Assembly (NCBI GenBank): GCA_964645285.1
Contig: CAZYDR010000050.1
Location: forward strand, 1 to 27,480
Length of the DNA stretch: 27,480 nucleotides
Source: JAYZAP01 sp964645285
GTDB taxonomy: Bacteria; Pseudomonadota; Alphaproteobacteria; JAAXGF01
Direction of reading: 5' to 3'
Position numbers and translations under genes: made by a program. The notes under the pieces were generated by a model. It was not told where the DNA came from. It searched no databases and saw nothing but the letters and a program-made list of their open reading frames with translations. The stretch's first letter is position 1; every line of letters starts with the position of its first letter. This document shows positions 7,323-15,135 of the stretch, one piece after another.

Positions 7323-9059
7323 ATGCCTAAATTGTCGCCTTTATTGATCGCGCTGGTGATGATTGCCGGCGTGGCTAGCGCCGTGCCGACACCGCCCGGT
7401 GAGGTTAGGGACCAACCTACGGTCCGGGCGTTGCTCGACAACAGCCAGGCGCCGGACGAGCCGATCCACAACGATTACTTTATGCCCGTTGGCGAGGTCG
7501 GGCCGGCGCTTCACGCGTTGTCCGGCACGCTATCCATCCCCATGACCATGATGGCGACGCTTGGCGGATCGGTGAGCAGCGCTGATTTTTTTCCGGCGGT
7601 CGATCTCGCCCTCATCAGCTACGGCGACCACCTGATTCCGGTCGAGCGCGACATCATTCGTGGCGGCGACAGAAATAGTTCCTGGGATATCATCGTGTCC
7701 CCCGGGCGGGTGTGGTCCGAAGCGGTTGACGGCGGCATGTCGCGCGCCTCGTTTCCCTTCATTCTCGCCGGCCAGGTGTGGAACGAATCCCACAACGGCC
7801 TGGCGACCTTTGTCTATGACAATGAACGGGTCTCGCACCTTCAAATCCAAATTGTTCAGGAAGCGGCCAGTTGGGATCGGACCCCGGCCTGGGGTCGACT
7901 GCCGGTGAGCTTTTTACCCCACGCTATCGATGACGCCGTGGTTACGAATTTCGAAGCGGAACGGGCGGCGCGCCTGTCCATGCGCCCCTGGTCCGCCCTC
8001 GAAGGTGTTACCAACCCGAGCCTGAGCGAGCGGTTCGATGGTTATGCGCAGCACGTTACAACCAGTGCCTTGGTGGTCGACGGCGTGATCTACGCCCGGC
8101 CCTGCGTCACCGACTTCGGCGACTATCCCTACTGCGCGGACATGCGCCACGGGGTCTATTCCATGACCAAGTCCATGGGCGCGGGCCTCACCCTGTTGCG
8201 TCTCGCCGAGATTTATGGCGACGACGTCTTCGACGCCAAGATTAAGGATTATGTGGAGGTCACCGCCTACCACGATGGCTGGGACGACGTAAAATTCGCC
8301 AACTCTCTCAACATGGCCACCGGCGTTGGTGACCTGTCCTCCAGGCCAGAATCGCCGAAAAACGACGAGGACAGCACGCCCGAATTTCTCGGATTTGCCA
8401 GAGCCGGACCGGCTGAACGGCGGCTTCGCATGGCGTTCTCCAGCGATAATTACCCGTGGGGCCCCGGCGAGGTTTTCCGCTACCGCAGCGTCGATACCTA
8501 CATTCTCGCCGCTGCCATGGACGCTTTCCTCAAGCATCGGGAAGGGCCACAGGCTAATCTCTGGGACATGATGATTGATCAGGTGCTGCGGCCCATCGGT
8601 TTGTCATACGCACCAATGATGCATAGCCGCGAGGCCGGCGGCGGCCGCGGCGTGCCGATCATGGGCTGGGGCCTCTATCCCACCTTAGACGAGATGGCGA
8701 AAATCGCCCAGCTTTACCAGAGTGACGGGGTTCATGAGGGCCAGCGGCTGCTGAGCGAGAAATGGCTGCGCAGGATATTCCCCACCGACGCCGAACCCGG
8801 CTTGCCGGTGCTGTGGAATAACGCCCATGGCGCCTACCGCTACCGCTCATCGTTCTGGCTCATGCCCTATCGTGGCAACCGTGGTTGCTTCGTCTGGATC
8901 CCCGAGATGCTGGGATACGGCGGTAACATCATCGCCCTCATGCCCAACGGAATGATCGCCATTAGCCTGTCCGATGCCTTCGAGGGCTCGGCCGGCCAGT
9001 ACGAAGGCGAGAGCATGGCCCGTCTCGCCGATCACATCGATCCGTTCTGCCCCGAATAG
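7323..9059 (+). CDS. Secreted serine hydrolase, beta-lactamase / penicillin-binding-like fold
   Basis: This 578-residue protein has an N-terminal signal peptide of about 20 residues (KLSPLLIALVMIAGVASA) that predicts export to the periplasm. The class C beta-lactamase-like domain (COG1680) occupies about 235-578. The nucleophile motif is Ser280-Met-Thr-Lys283 (YSMTKSMG), and a Tyr-Arg-Ser at 387-389 (FRYRSVDTY) stands where Y-x-N is usual. A conserved LNMATGVGD segment follows the SxxK helix. Residues 21-230 form an N-terminal region I do not recognise. Substrate is unknown; members of this group include esterases and peptidases as well as beta-lactamases, so antibiotic resistance should not be assumed. 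It is probably the last gene of the run that starts at 5282. Confidence 0.85.
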   Translation: MPKLSPLLIALVMIAGVASAVPTPPGEVRDQPTVRALLDNSQAPDEPIHNDYFMPVGEVGPALHALSGTLSIPMTMMATLGGSVSSADFFPAVDLALISYGDHLIPVERDIIRGGDRNSSWDIIVSPGRVWSEAVDGGMSRASFPFILAGQVWNESHNGLATFVYDNERVSHLQIQIVQEAASWDRTPAWGRLPVSFLPHAIDDAVVTNFEAERAARLSMRPWSALEGVTNPSLSERFDGYAQHVTTSALVVDGVIYARPCVTDFGDYPYCADMRHGVYSMTKSMGAGLTLLRLAEIYGDDVFDAKIKDYVEVTAYHDGWDDVKFANSLNMATGVGDLSSRPESPKNDEDSTPEFLGFARAGPAERRLRMAFSSDNYPWGPGEVFRYRSVDTYILAAAMDAFLKHREGPQANLWDMMIDQVLRPIGLSYAPMMHSREAGGGRGVPIMGWGLYPTLDEMAKIAQLYQSDGVHEGQRLLSEKWLRRIFPTDAEPGLPVLWNNAHGAYRYRSSFWLMPYRGNRGCFVWIPEMLGYGGNIIALMPNGMIAISLSDAFEGSAGQYEGESMARLADHIDPFCPE

Positions 9060-9152
9060 GGGCGGCGGAGGCGAAATCGCGGTTGCAATCACGGCGCGCC
9101 ATGGCGAACATGGCGGCCAGAAAATCTAATTGTTCCAGGGGAGGCTTTAATA

Positions 9153-10262
9153 ATGGACGTTCGCGCCGCTGTTGCCCACGAGGCGGGCAAGCCGTTGACC
9201 ATCGAGACCGTACAACTCGAAGGCCCCAAGGCCGGCGAGGTGCTGGTCGAGATCAAGGCTACCGGCATTTGCCACACCGACGAATTTACTCTGTCCGGGG
9301 CCGATCCGGAAGGATTGTTCCCGGCCATCCTCGGCCATGAGGGCGCCGGCGTAGTGGTCGACACCGGGCCCGGCGTCACCAGCGTCGTCAAGGGCGATCG
9401 CGTCATTCCGCTCTATACTCCCGAGTGTCGCCAGTGCGAATACTGCACCTCGGGCAAGACCAACCTGTGCCAGGCCGTCCGCGTGACGCAAGGCCAGGGT
9501 CTGATGCCCGACGGCACCAGCCGGTTTTCGCTGGGCGGCAAGCCGATCTACCACTACATGGGCACTTCGACCTTCGCCAACTTCACGGTGTTGCCCGAGA
9601 TCGCCCTGGCCAAGATCCGCCAGGATGCGCCGTTCGACAAGGTCTGCTACATCGGCTGTGGCGTCACCACCGGCCTCGGCGCGGTGATGAATACGGCCAA
9701 GGCGGAGGCCGGTTCGAACGTGGTTGTATTCGGTCTCGGCGGCATCGGCCTGAATGTCCTTCAAGGGGCCCGCATGGTCGGTTGCGACATGATCGTCGGT
9801 GTCGATACCAATCCGGACAAGCGCGAACTGGCCGAGAAATTCGGCATGACCCATTTCGTCAATCCGACCGAGGTCGGCGACGACCTGGTGGGCCATCTGG
9901 TCGAGCTGACCAAGGGCGGCGCCGACTACAGCTTCGAATGCATCGGCAATGTGGAGGTCATGCGCCAGGCCCTGGAGTGCTGCCATAAGGGCTGGGGCGA
10001 AAGCATCATCATCGGCGTCGCCGGGGCGGGCCAGGAAATCGCCACCCGGCCGTTCCAGCTGGTCACCGGACGGGTGTGGCGCGGTACCGCCTTCGGCGGC
10101 GCCAAGGGCCGCACCGACGTGCCCCGCATCGTTGACTGGTACATGGACGGCAAGATCAACATCGACGACCTGATCACCCACACCATGCCGTTGGACGACA
10201 TCAACAAGGGCTTCGATCTGATGCACGCCGGCGAATCAATCCGCAGTGTAGTGACGTTTTAG
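9153..10262 (+). CDS. frmA: S-(hydroxymethyl)glutathione dehydrogenase / class III alcohol dehydrogenase
   Basis: This 369-residue zinc-dependent enzyme oxidises the formaldehyde-glutathione adduct with NAD to S-formylglutathione. The catalytic zinc ligands are Cys40 (GICHTDE), His62 and Glu63 (GHEGAG) with a cysteine in YIGCGVTTG. The structural zinc ligands are Cys92, Cys95, Cys98 and Cys106. The Rossmann motif VFGLGGIGLNVLQGA binds NAD. The class III trademark RGTAFGGAKGRTDVP is present. A strong ribosome binding site (AGGGGAGG) lies 10-17 bp before the ATG. The usual partner, S-formylglutathione hydrolase, is not next to it, so the second step must be encoded elsewhere. It is followed by a large inverted-repeat element. 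Confidence 0.96.
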   Translation: MDVRAAVAHEAGKPLTIETVQLEGPKAGEVLVEIKATGICHTDEFTLSGADPEGLFPAILGHEGAGVVVDTGPGVTSVVKGDRVIPLYTPECRQCEYCTSGKTNLCQAVRVTQGQGLMPDGTSRFSLGGKPIYHYMGTSTFANFTVLPEIALAKIRQDAPFDKVCYIGCGVTTGLGAVMNTAKAEAGSNVVVFGLGGIGLNVLQGARMVGCDMIVGVDTNPDKRELAEKFGMTHFVNPTEVGDDLVGHLVELTKGGADYSFECIGNVEVMRQALECCHKGWGESIIIGVAGAGQEIATRPFQLVTGRVWRGTAFGGAKGRTDVPRIVDWYMDGKINIDDLITHTMPLDDINKGFDLMHAGESIRSVVTF

Positions 10263-10280
10263 ACGGCCGCTGTTAGCGAC

Positions 10281-10435
10281 CTGCGTTCACTTCGCCACGC
10301 AGGCTCCCGCCGCATGAGCGGCGACGCGCGTTCGCGCTTGCCAGCGGTCAAAACGAATCCGCGCTCCCCTACTTTTAGCCCGCGACTGCGGGTCGCCAAC
10401 CGTTTGGCGGGAGCCTGCGTGGCGATTGAACGCAG
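10281..10435. repeat. 155-bp inverted-repeat element between frmA and emrB
   Basis: Two near-perfect 30-bp arms (10281-10311 and 10406-10435, one single-base indel and one mismatch) enclose about 94 bp. The interior holds further perfect hairpins: GCGCG/CGCGC at about 10325-10336, GCGAC/GTCGC at 10382-10396, and CGCCAA/TTGGCG at 10394-10409, the last competing with the outer arm. It lies between two convergent genes and contains no credible ORF. The layout resembles a small non-autonomous palindromic element (MITE or REPIN-like) or a structured RNA. No target-site duplication is evident. Confidence 0.8.
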
Positions 10436-10473
10436 CTCATCAACGGTGAGCGTAAAGACCGCCGACTTCTGCT

Positions 10474-12015
10474 CTAATCGGCGGTGTCGGCGACGCCGTC
10501 GTCATGGCGCGGTGGTTGGAACAGGAAAACCAGGGGCAGCAGGAGGGCGGTGCCGGCGGCGATCAGCAGGAAGCTGTTGTTGTAGGCGATCATTTCCGCC
10601 TGACGGCTGACCTCGAAGTCAAGGGCGGCGCGGCCCCAGACCTCGGTGAGGTCCCATATTTCGGGGATGTTGGGATAGCGCAGCAACTCGTTGAATGGCG
10701 ACAAGTTCTCGCTCAGTACCGCATGGTTGGCTTGGCTGTTCTGGGTGTGAATGGCGATGACGCCGGCGACGCCGACGGCGCTGCCGATATCGAACTGCAG
10801 GTAGAACACTGAATAGCCGTCGGCCTGAAAGCGCCGCGGCAAGGTGCCGAGCGCCAAGGCGCTGACCGGCACCCACATAATGCCGCCGGCGATGCCCTGG
10901 AGAAAATTCGGCCAGATCACGTTCCAGGCGGTCAACTCGGCGGTCCATTGGGCCATTTCCCACGAGGTGAGAATAACTAGCACTAGGCCGGCGAAGATGG
11001 TCGCGCGGGGGTCGATAATTTCATCGATCTGGCCGATGAAAATCAGCCCGACAATGACGCCGATCCCCCTTGGAATCAGCAGATGTCCAGTCTCGATAGC
11101 CGGGTAGCCGCCAACATTAGAGAGCAGCAGCGGCAGCAGAATATTGGGCAGCATGATGACGGCGCCGAAGATTATCAGGAACAGCAGGCCGAGGGCGTAG
11201 TTCCAGTTGAGGAACAGGGCGCGGTCAATGAACGGGTTCTTGGCGGTGCAGGTGTGGACCACGTAGAGGTAGAGGGCAATGCCGGCGATCAGCGCCTCGG
11301 TGATAATTTCCGGCGAATCGAACCAATCCTGGCGCTCCCCCCGGCTAAGCGCCAGCTGCGCCATGACGATGGCCGTCATGAGGATAATGAAACCGAACTT
11401 GTCGAGTTTGCGCGCCGGCTCCTTGTCCACCTCGGGAACGATGTACCAGACCGCGAAGATCGCCCCGATACCGACCGGTATGGTAATGAAAAAGATCCAC
11501 GGCCAGCCGTAGTGCTCGATCAGCATACCGCCGAACACCGGGCCGAAGGCGCCGCCGGCCATAATAGCGATGCCCCAGATCGACGTCGCCTTGCCGTGCT
11601 GGCGGGCCGGAAAGGCATCGACCGCGATGGCTTGGCCGATGGGTATGAGCGGTGCTCCGATGAGACCCTGAAAGGTCCGCCAGATGACGATCTCGGTCAG
11701 CGAGGTCGACAGGCCGCAGCCGACCAGGGCTATGGTGTAGCCCGCCAGGGAAAGCAGAAACAGGTTCTTGCGGCCGATGTGGGAGACCACGAAGCCGACG
11801 CTGGCCATCATCATGGCGCTGCCGACGATGAACCCGGTCATTATCCAGGCGACTTGATCCGGGGTCGCCGAGAACGTGCCCTGCATATGGGGCAGGGCGA
11901 CGCCGACCACGGTCCAGGTGAAGTCGTAAGCGGCCGTGCCCAGCGTCGACGCCAGAACGATGGCCCAACGCCGCAACCCGGTCGGGATCTCGGCGTCGGT
12001 CGCTACCGCGGTCAT
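10474..12015 (-). CDS. emrB: DHA2-family MFS drug efflux transporter (EmrB-like)
   Basis: This 513-residue inner-membrane proton antiporter has about 14 predicted hydrophobic segments. It shows the DHA2 hallmarks: TWTVVGVALPHMQGTFSATPDQVAWIMTGF in helix 1-2, HIGRKN in the loop after helix 2, WRTFQGLIGAPLIP and motif C GGAFGPVFGGML. Together with the periplasmic adaptor EmrA it would export hydrophobic toxic compounds through an outer-membrane channel, which is not encoded here. Its ATG overlaps the emrA stop by 4 bp (ATGA), so the two are translationally coupled in the order emrA-emrB. The final residues are followed by the inverted-repeat element. The transported substrate is not predictable. 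Confidence 0.92.
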   Translation of the reverse strand: MTAVATDAEIPTGLRRWAIVLASTLGTAAYDFTWTVVGVALPHMQGTFSATPDQVAWIMTGFIVGSAMMMASVGFVVSHIGRKNLFLLSLAGYTIALVGCGLSTSLTEIVIWRTFQGLIGAPLIPIGQAIAVDAFPARQHGKATSIWGIAIMAGGAFGPVFGGMLIEHYGWPWIFFITIPVGIGAIFAVWYIVPEVDKEPARKLDKFGFIILMTAIVMAQLALSRGERQDWFDSPEIITEALIAGIALYLYVVHTCTAKNPFIDRALFLNWNYALGLLFLIIFGAVIMLPNILLPLLLSNVGGYPAIETGHLLIPRGIGVIVGLIFIGQIDEIIDPRATIFAGLVLVILTSWEMAQWTAELTAWNVIWPNFLQGIAGGIMWVPVSALALGTLPRRFQADGYSVFYLQFDIGSAVGVAGVIAIHTQNSQANHAVLSENLSPFNELLRYPNIPEIWDLTEVWGRAALDFEVSRQAEMIAYNNSFLLIAAGTALLLPLVFLFQPPRHDDGVADTAD

Positions 12016-13079
12016 TCGTTCTTGAGGGTGCGCGCCAGAACGCGGTCAATGATCGCTTTGATATCGCGCTCGTGTTTGGTATCGATGCTCACGGTAACGG
12101 TCATGCCGATCCGAAGGGGCGGCGAGCCGGGGGTGGGAACAAGCTGCAGGCGCACCGGCACCCGCTGCACCACCTTGACCCAGTTGCCGGTAGCGTTTTG
12201 TGGTGGCAACAGGGCGAACTCGGCGCCGGTTGCCGGGCTGATGCTTTCGATTGTGGCGATCCAGGTAATATCCGGATAGGCATCAACCACGATGGTCGCC
12301 TGCTGGCCGACCTCGACGTGAGTGAGATGGACTTCCTTAAGGTTGGCTTCGACCCAGGTATCGCCGCTGGCGACCAAAGCGAAGACCGGTTGGCCGGCCT
12401 CGATATGCTCGCCGGCCTCCAGCACCACATTGCTCAGGTAGCCCGACGCGGGGGCGAAGACCTGGGTGCGGGCGAGTTCGAGGGCGGCGCGGTCGCGGGC
12501 TGCCAGGGCGAGCAGGAACAGGGGATGGCGTTCGGGCGCCCGGTCGGGATCGCCGGCCAGTTGGGCGACAACCATGCGGTTGCGCTCTTCGATAACCGCG
12601 ATTTCGCGTTGCGCCATGGCCAAGCCATGCTCGGCGGCTTCGTAGTTCGCCCGAGCACCGATGCCTTTGGTCTGCAGCTGCTCCTGGCGCTCGTATTCGA
12701 GGGCCAGATAGCGGACTTTTTCATCCGCCGCCACCAGCTCCATCTGCCCTTCGCGATAATGGGCACGAAGCGAGGCGAGATGCTGCAGGACGTTGGCGAG
12801 CTCGGCTTCGGCGGCGGCGAGTTCGATCTCGAACGACGCCCGGTCAATTTCGAACAACAGCTGGCCGGTCGCGACAAACTGATTGTCGATCACCGGAATG
12901 GCGCTGACGCGACCGTCAATTTCGGGGCTGATACCGATGATCTCCGCCTTGACGTAGGCATTCTCCGTGGTCACGTAGCGGCCGCCGGTAGCGTAAAAAT
13001 AAACTGCGCCGGCGATCACCAGCACGGGGACTACAACCAGCAGAACGCCGCGTATGAAGTATCCTAAAATTCGTTTCAT
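12012..13079 (-). CDS. emrA: HlyD/EmrA-family membrane fusion protein
   Basis: This 355-residue periplasmic adaptor is anchored by one N-terminal membrane helix (about 8-28, GVLLVVVPVLVIAGAVYFYA). The first half of the biotinyl-lipoyl-like domain follows (YVKAEIIGISPEIDGRVSAIPVIDNQFVATGQLLFEID). A long alpha-helical hairpin spans about 85-175. The second lipoyl half follows (VFAPASGYLSNVVLEAGEHIEAGQPVFALV). The C-terminal beta-barrel region contains GNWVKVVQRVPVRLQL, typical of EmrA. It bridges EmrB to an outer-membrane TolC-like channel. It is the first gene of the emrAB operon, transcribed away from the LysR gene across a 150-bp region rich in palindromes, which makes that regulator its likely controller. 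Confidence 0.92.
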   Translation of the reverse strand: MKRILGYFIRGVLLVVVPVLVIAGAVYFYATGGRYVTTENAYVKAEIIGISPEIDGRVSAIPVIDNQFVATGQLLFEIDRASFEIELAAAEAELANVLQHLASLRAHYREGQMELVAADEKVRYLALEYERQEQLQTKGIGARANYEAAEHGLAMAQREIAVIEERNRMVVAQLAGDPDRAPERHPLFLLALAARDRAALELARTQVFAPASGYLSNVVLEAGEHIEAGQPVFALVASGDTWVEANLKEVHLTHVEVGQQATIVVDAYPDITWIATIESISPATGAEFALLPPQNATGNWVKVVQRVPVRLQLVPTPGSPPLRIGMTVTVSIDTKHERDIKAIIDRVLARTLKNE

Positions 13080-13229
13080 GGCACCGAATTCACTCTTCGT
13101 AGACCCTGCCGCCGGTCGACGTTACATCAAGCTAGACTAATCGATTATCGACAAATAGGCCTATGTTTCACCGTTTGCAACCGATCACTTTTCATGGTAC
13201 AAATTAGTTGATCTAATGGATAGTGAGTT
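13080..13229. promoter_or_regulatory. emrA-lysR divergent operator region with three palindromes
   Basis: The 150 bp between the divergent starts hold three perfect palindromes: TAATCGATTA at 13138-13147, ATAGGCCTAT at 13155-13164, and ATTAG-N5-CTAAT at 13203-13217. The last fits the T-N11-A form of LysR-type regulator boxes and ends 12 bp before the LysR ATG, a position suited to autorepression. LysR proteins typically bind such divergent regions and control the neighbouring gene. Binding here is inferred from sequence and layout only. Confidence 0.6.
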
Positions 13230-14153
13230 ATGGTCTCGAATCTGCCCTCACCTATAGCTTTACGTGCTTTCGAAGTCGCCGCGCGGTATCTAAGTTTCAC
13301 CCGGGCCGCGGCTGAGCTTAACGTGACCCAAGCCGCCGTCAGCCACCAGATCAAGTCCCTCGAGACCCACCTTGGCGTTCGCCTGTTCCATCGTCTGACC
13401 CGGCGACTGACCCTGACCGACGAGGGCGACATGCTCTACGCGGTGGTCGGTAACGCCTTTCAACGGATTGCCGCGACCATCGACCGACTGCGGGTCGCCG
13501 ACAGCGGCGGCACGTTGACGGTCAGTCTGGGACCCTATATCGCTGCCGCCTGGTTGTCGCCGCGCATCGGCCGGTTCTGGCAACGTCATCCCAATATCGA
13601 GCTTCATCTCCATCACACTGCCGAACCGGTCGAATTCCGCCAGCCGGGTATCGACCTGGCTCTCGACTGGGGCATCGACGCCGATGCCTGGCCCGGGTTG
13701 TCGGCCGACCTTTTTCTGCGGATGCGGGTGACGCCGGTGTGTAGTTCCCGCCTGCTCGAAGGGCCGCATCCGCTACGAGTTCCGGACGACCTTCGGCACC
13801 ACACCCTGCTCCAGGATGCCGGCTATCTGGGTTGGCCGATCTGGCTCGCCGCAGCTGGGGCGACCAAGGTATCGCCCAAGGTCGGCCCGGTGATCGACGA
13901 TCACAATGTCACCATGCACGCGGCCATGGAAGGTCAGGGCGTCGCCCTGGGCGCATCCAGCTTTATTACCCATGATATCGCCGCCGGTCGCCTGGTGCGT
14001 CCTTTTGACCTCGACGTCGGCATCGACGGGGCCTACTACATCGTCTATCCGCCGGATGCCCTTGATCGCCCCAAGGTGCGGGCGTTCCGAGATTGGCTGC
14101 TGGAAGAAGTCGGCGCCGGGGACGACGGTTATGTTGGCAGCGATGCCGCGTAA
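13230..14153 (+). CDS. LysR-family transcriptional regulator, GcvA-like
   Basis: This 307-residue DNA-binding protein has an N-terminal winged helix-turn-helix at about 6-65 (ALRAFEVAARYLSFTRAAAELNVTQAAVSHQIKSLE, then LGVRLFHRLTRRLTLTDEG), the GcvA/AmpR-type version. The C-terminal periplasmic-binding-like effector domain (about 90-295) opens with LTVSLGPYIAAAWLSPRIGRFWQRHPNIELHLHH. The order and length are normal. It is transcribed divergently from emrAB, and a T-N11-A palindrome lies just before its start. I infer that it regulates emrAB and itself; the effector is unknown. A hairpin follows its stop codon. Confidence 0.93.
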   Translation: MVSNLPSPIALRAFEVAARYLSFTRAAAELNVTQAAVSHQIKSLETHLGVRLFHRLTRRLTLTDEGDMLYAVVGNAFQRIAATIDRLRVADSGGTLTVSLGPYIAAAWLSPRIGRFWQRHPNIELHLHHTAEPVEFRQPGIDLALDWGIDADAWPGLSADLFLRMRVTPVCSSRLLEGPHPLRVPDDLRHHTLLQDAGYLGWPIWLAAAGATKVSPKVGPVIDDHNVTMHAAMEGQGVALGASSFITHDIAAGRLVRPFDLDVGIDGAYYIVYPPDALDRPKVRAFRDWLLEEVGAGDDGYVGSDAA

Positions 14154-14162
14154 AATATAAAC

Positions 14163-14188
14163 CGCCGGTCCTGCCTCCAAGACCGGCG
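14163..14188 (-). terminator. Hairpin between convergent lysR and sleB genes
   Basis: An 8-bp perfect stem (CGCCGGTC 14163-14170, GACCGGCG 14181-14188) encloses a 10-nt loop. On the minus strand it is followed by GTTTATATTTTA, a T-rich tract, so it best fits an intrinsic terminator for the minus-strand sleB gene. It may also stop read-through from lysR. Confidence 0.6.
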
Positions 14189-14253
14189 ATTCACTGACAC
14201 CCAACTATCGGTCATCGTATTCGACCTTCAGTTTTGGGCGCCCCCTGTGATTC

Positions 14254-14801
14254 TTAATACTGCTCGAGCTGGGCCGACTGGACCTCGGTGGTGTCGCCAT
14301 TGGTGTAGAAGATGTGTTGGCCAATCTTCTCGCCAGCGCCAAGCAGCTTGCTCCAATAGGGCTCCACATAATCGGCATGATAGTAGAGCGCGGCGGCGGT
14401 GGGGTCGCCGGACAGCCCCAGAAGACGTACCGCGCCACGGTCATGCTGTCCTTCCAGGCGGTGATGTCCTTGGGTGTGCCGCTGCGGCCGTCACACCACC
14501 AGGAAAACTGGCAGCGGTTCTTAGGCCATTCGCCACCCTGGCGCACAACGTTACAGATCTGGCGCGGATAGCGCGGGCTGTCCGTCCGGTTCATGACAAC
14601 GTGGCCGACCGCCTTCTTGCCGGCATCGGACTCGCCGCGCGCCTTGAAATAGATGGTCAGGGCAAGGCATTCGATTTCGCGGTCAATGATCGGTGTGGCG
14701 TCGCCGGCGTTGGCCGTGGTCGCGGCGACCAATCCAAAAAGTGCGGCGGCAACAAAGGCGCCCCAGCGCTGGCGGGCAAAACCTCCTGTCTTTTGAGCCA
14801 T
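14254..14801 (-). CDS. SleB/CwlJ-type cell wall hydrolase, exported (frameshifted, active-site Glu changed)
   Basis: With one base restored this is a 182-residue exported Hydrolase_2 (SleB) domain protein. A signal peptide (GAFVAAALFGLVAATTANA) precedes ECLALTIYFKARGE, AVGHVVMNRTDSPRYPRQICNVVRQG and CQFSWWCDGR. The frame from the start then runs off (FWGCPATPPPP) to a stop at 14205. The expected LGLSGDPTAAALYYHADYV and GEKIGQHIFYTNGD continue in another frame to a TAA at 14254-14256. One base missing at about 14421-14426 (an AA that should be AAA on the plus strand) accounts for this. In this family the first Glu of the E-A-R-G-E motif is taken to be catalytic; here it is Lys (AAG for GAG). 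I took the ATG at 14801; the frame also opens at a TTG at 14810. The family cleaves peptidoglycan glycan strands; activity of this copy is doubtful. Confidence 0.82.
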
Positions 14802-14851
14802 CTTGGCCAACTCCGATCTTAATTGTAATAATAGACAAATTGATGAGGAGA

Positions 14852-14879
14852 AGTATTGTCATAGTTAAATAAATGTCAA
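14852..14879 (-). promoter_or_regulatory. Candidate sigma-70 promoter for sleB
   Basis: On the minus strand a perfect -35 hexamer TTGACA (14874-14879) is followed after 16 bp by AATACT (14852-14857), which matches the -10 consensus at four of six positions. Transcription would start about 40 bp before the sleB ATG. In such AT-rich DNA, chance hexamers are common, so the call is moderate. Confidence 0.42.
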
Positions 14880-15008
14880 TAAAACTTTAATGTTTTATTT
14901 ATAGTTAATAAAAAAATAACTTTTAATTCTTTCATTCAGAGACAATTCTCTTGGATAATCGATGTTGTGTTAACCATAGAATCTTTACTTAATATTCCAA
15001 GACGATCG

Positions 15009-15037
15009 CTTGAAGGCGGCAATCCCGACCCCCACAT
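15009..15037 (+). promoter_or_regulatory. Sigma-32 (RpoH)-type promoter for hsp20
   Basis: CTTGAAG at 15009-15015 is followed after 14 bp by CCCCACAT at 15030-15037. The enterobacterial sigma-32 consensus is CTTGAAA, 13-15 bp, CCCCATNT, so both boxes match with about one difference each and the spacing is right. It lies about 100 bp before the hsp20 start, leaving a leader long enough for an RNA thermometer. An rpoH gene is present in the same window. Confidence 0.65.
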
Positions 15038-15073
15038 GACCCTTATCGGTACTCTTTCGAGGCCGACACCCCA

Positions 15074-15135
15074 TTTGGGCGCCTTGCTGTGAGGGCCCAA
15101 CCAGAGAGACTCGCTCATCCCGAGGAGGCTTTACC
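15074..15135 (+). promoter_or_regulatory. Candidate ROSE-like RNA thermometer in the hsp20 leader
   Basis: The leader can fold into a hairpin TTGGGC/GCCCAA (about 15075-15100). A second hairpin would then pair UCGCU (15111-15115) with the ribosome binding site AGGAGG (15123-15128) across a 7-nt loop. U-Y-G-C-U opposite AGGA just before the start codon is the signature of ROSE thermometers, which sit upstream of small heat-shock genes in alphaproteobacteria. A competing 4-bp stem (CTCG 15110-15113 with CGAG 15121-15124) would mask only part of the site. The fold was worked out by eye, without an energy calculation. Confidence 0.45.

Larger units (their letters stand above)
14811..15135. other. 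325-bp intergenic region, very AT-rich in its left half
   Basis: There is no gene here. From 14820 to about 15000 the DNA is strikingly A/T-rich compared with the GC-rich window, including long A and T tracts and an 8-bp perfect inverted repeat (AATAAAAC 14878-14885, GTTTTATT 14892-14899, 6-nt loop). The right part, from about 15005, returns to normal composition and carries the hsp20 promoter and leader, annotated separately. The region lies between divergent sleB and hsp20. Confidence 0.8.

Noticed and set aside
7323..9059. Antibiotic-resistance beta-lactamase
   Set aside because: The fold and SxxK motif are shared with esterases and peptidases; the usual third motif is not evident and nothing nearby suggests resistance.
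10314..10610. Small ORF across the inverted-repeat element and the emrB 3' end
   Set aside because: It covers palindromic DNA and antisense emrB, shows no conserved motif and has Arg-rich shadow composition.
11083..12279. Long plus-strand open frame opposite emrB and emrA
   Set aside because: It is an antisense shadow of two well-matched genes in GC-rich DNA, with a composition dominated by Asp, Gly and Arg and no recognisable domain.
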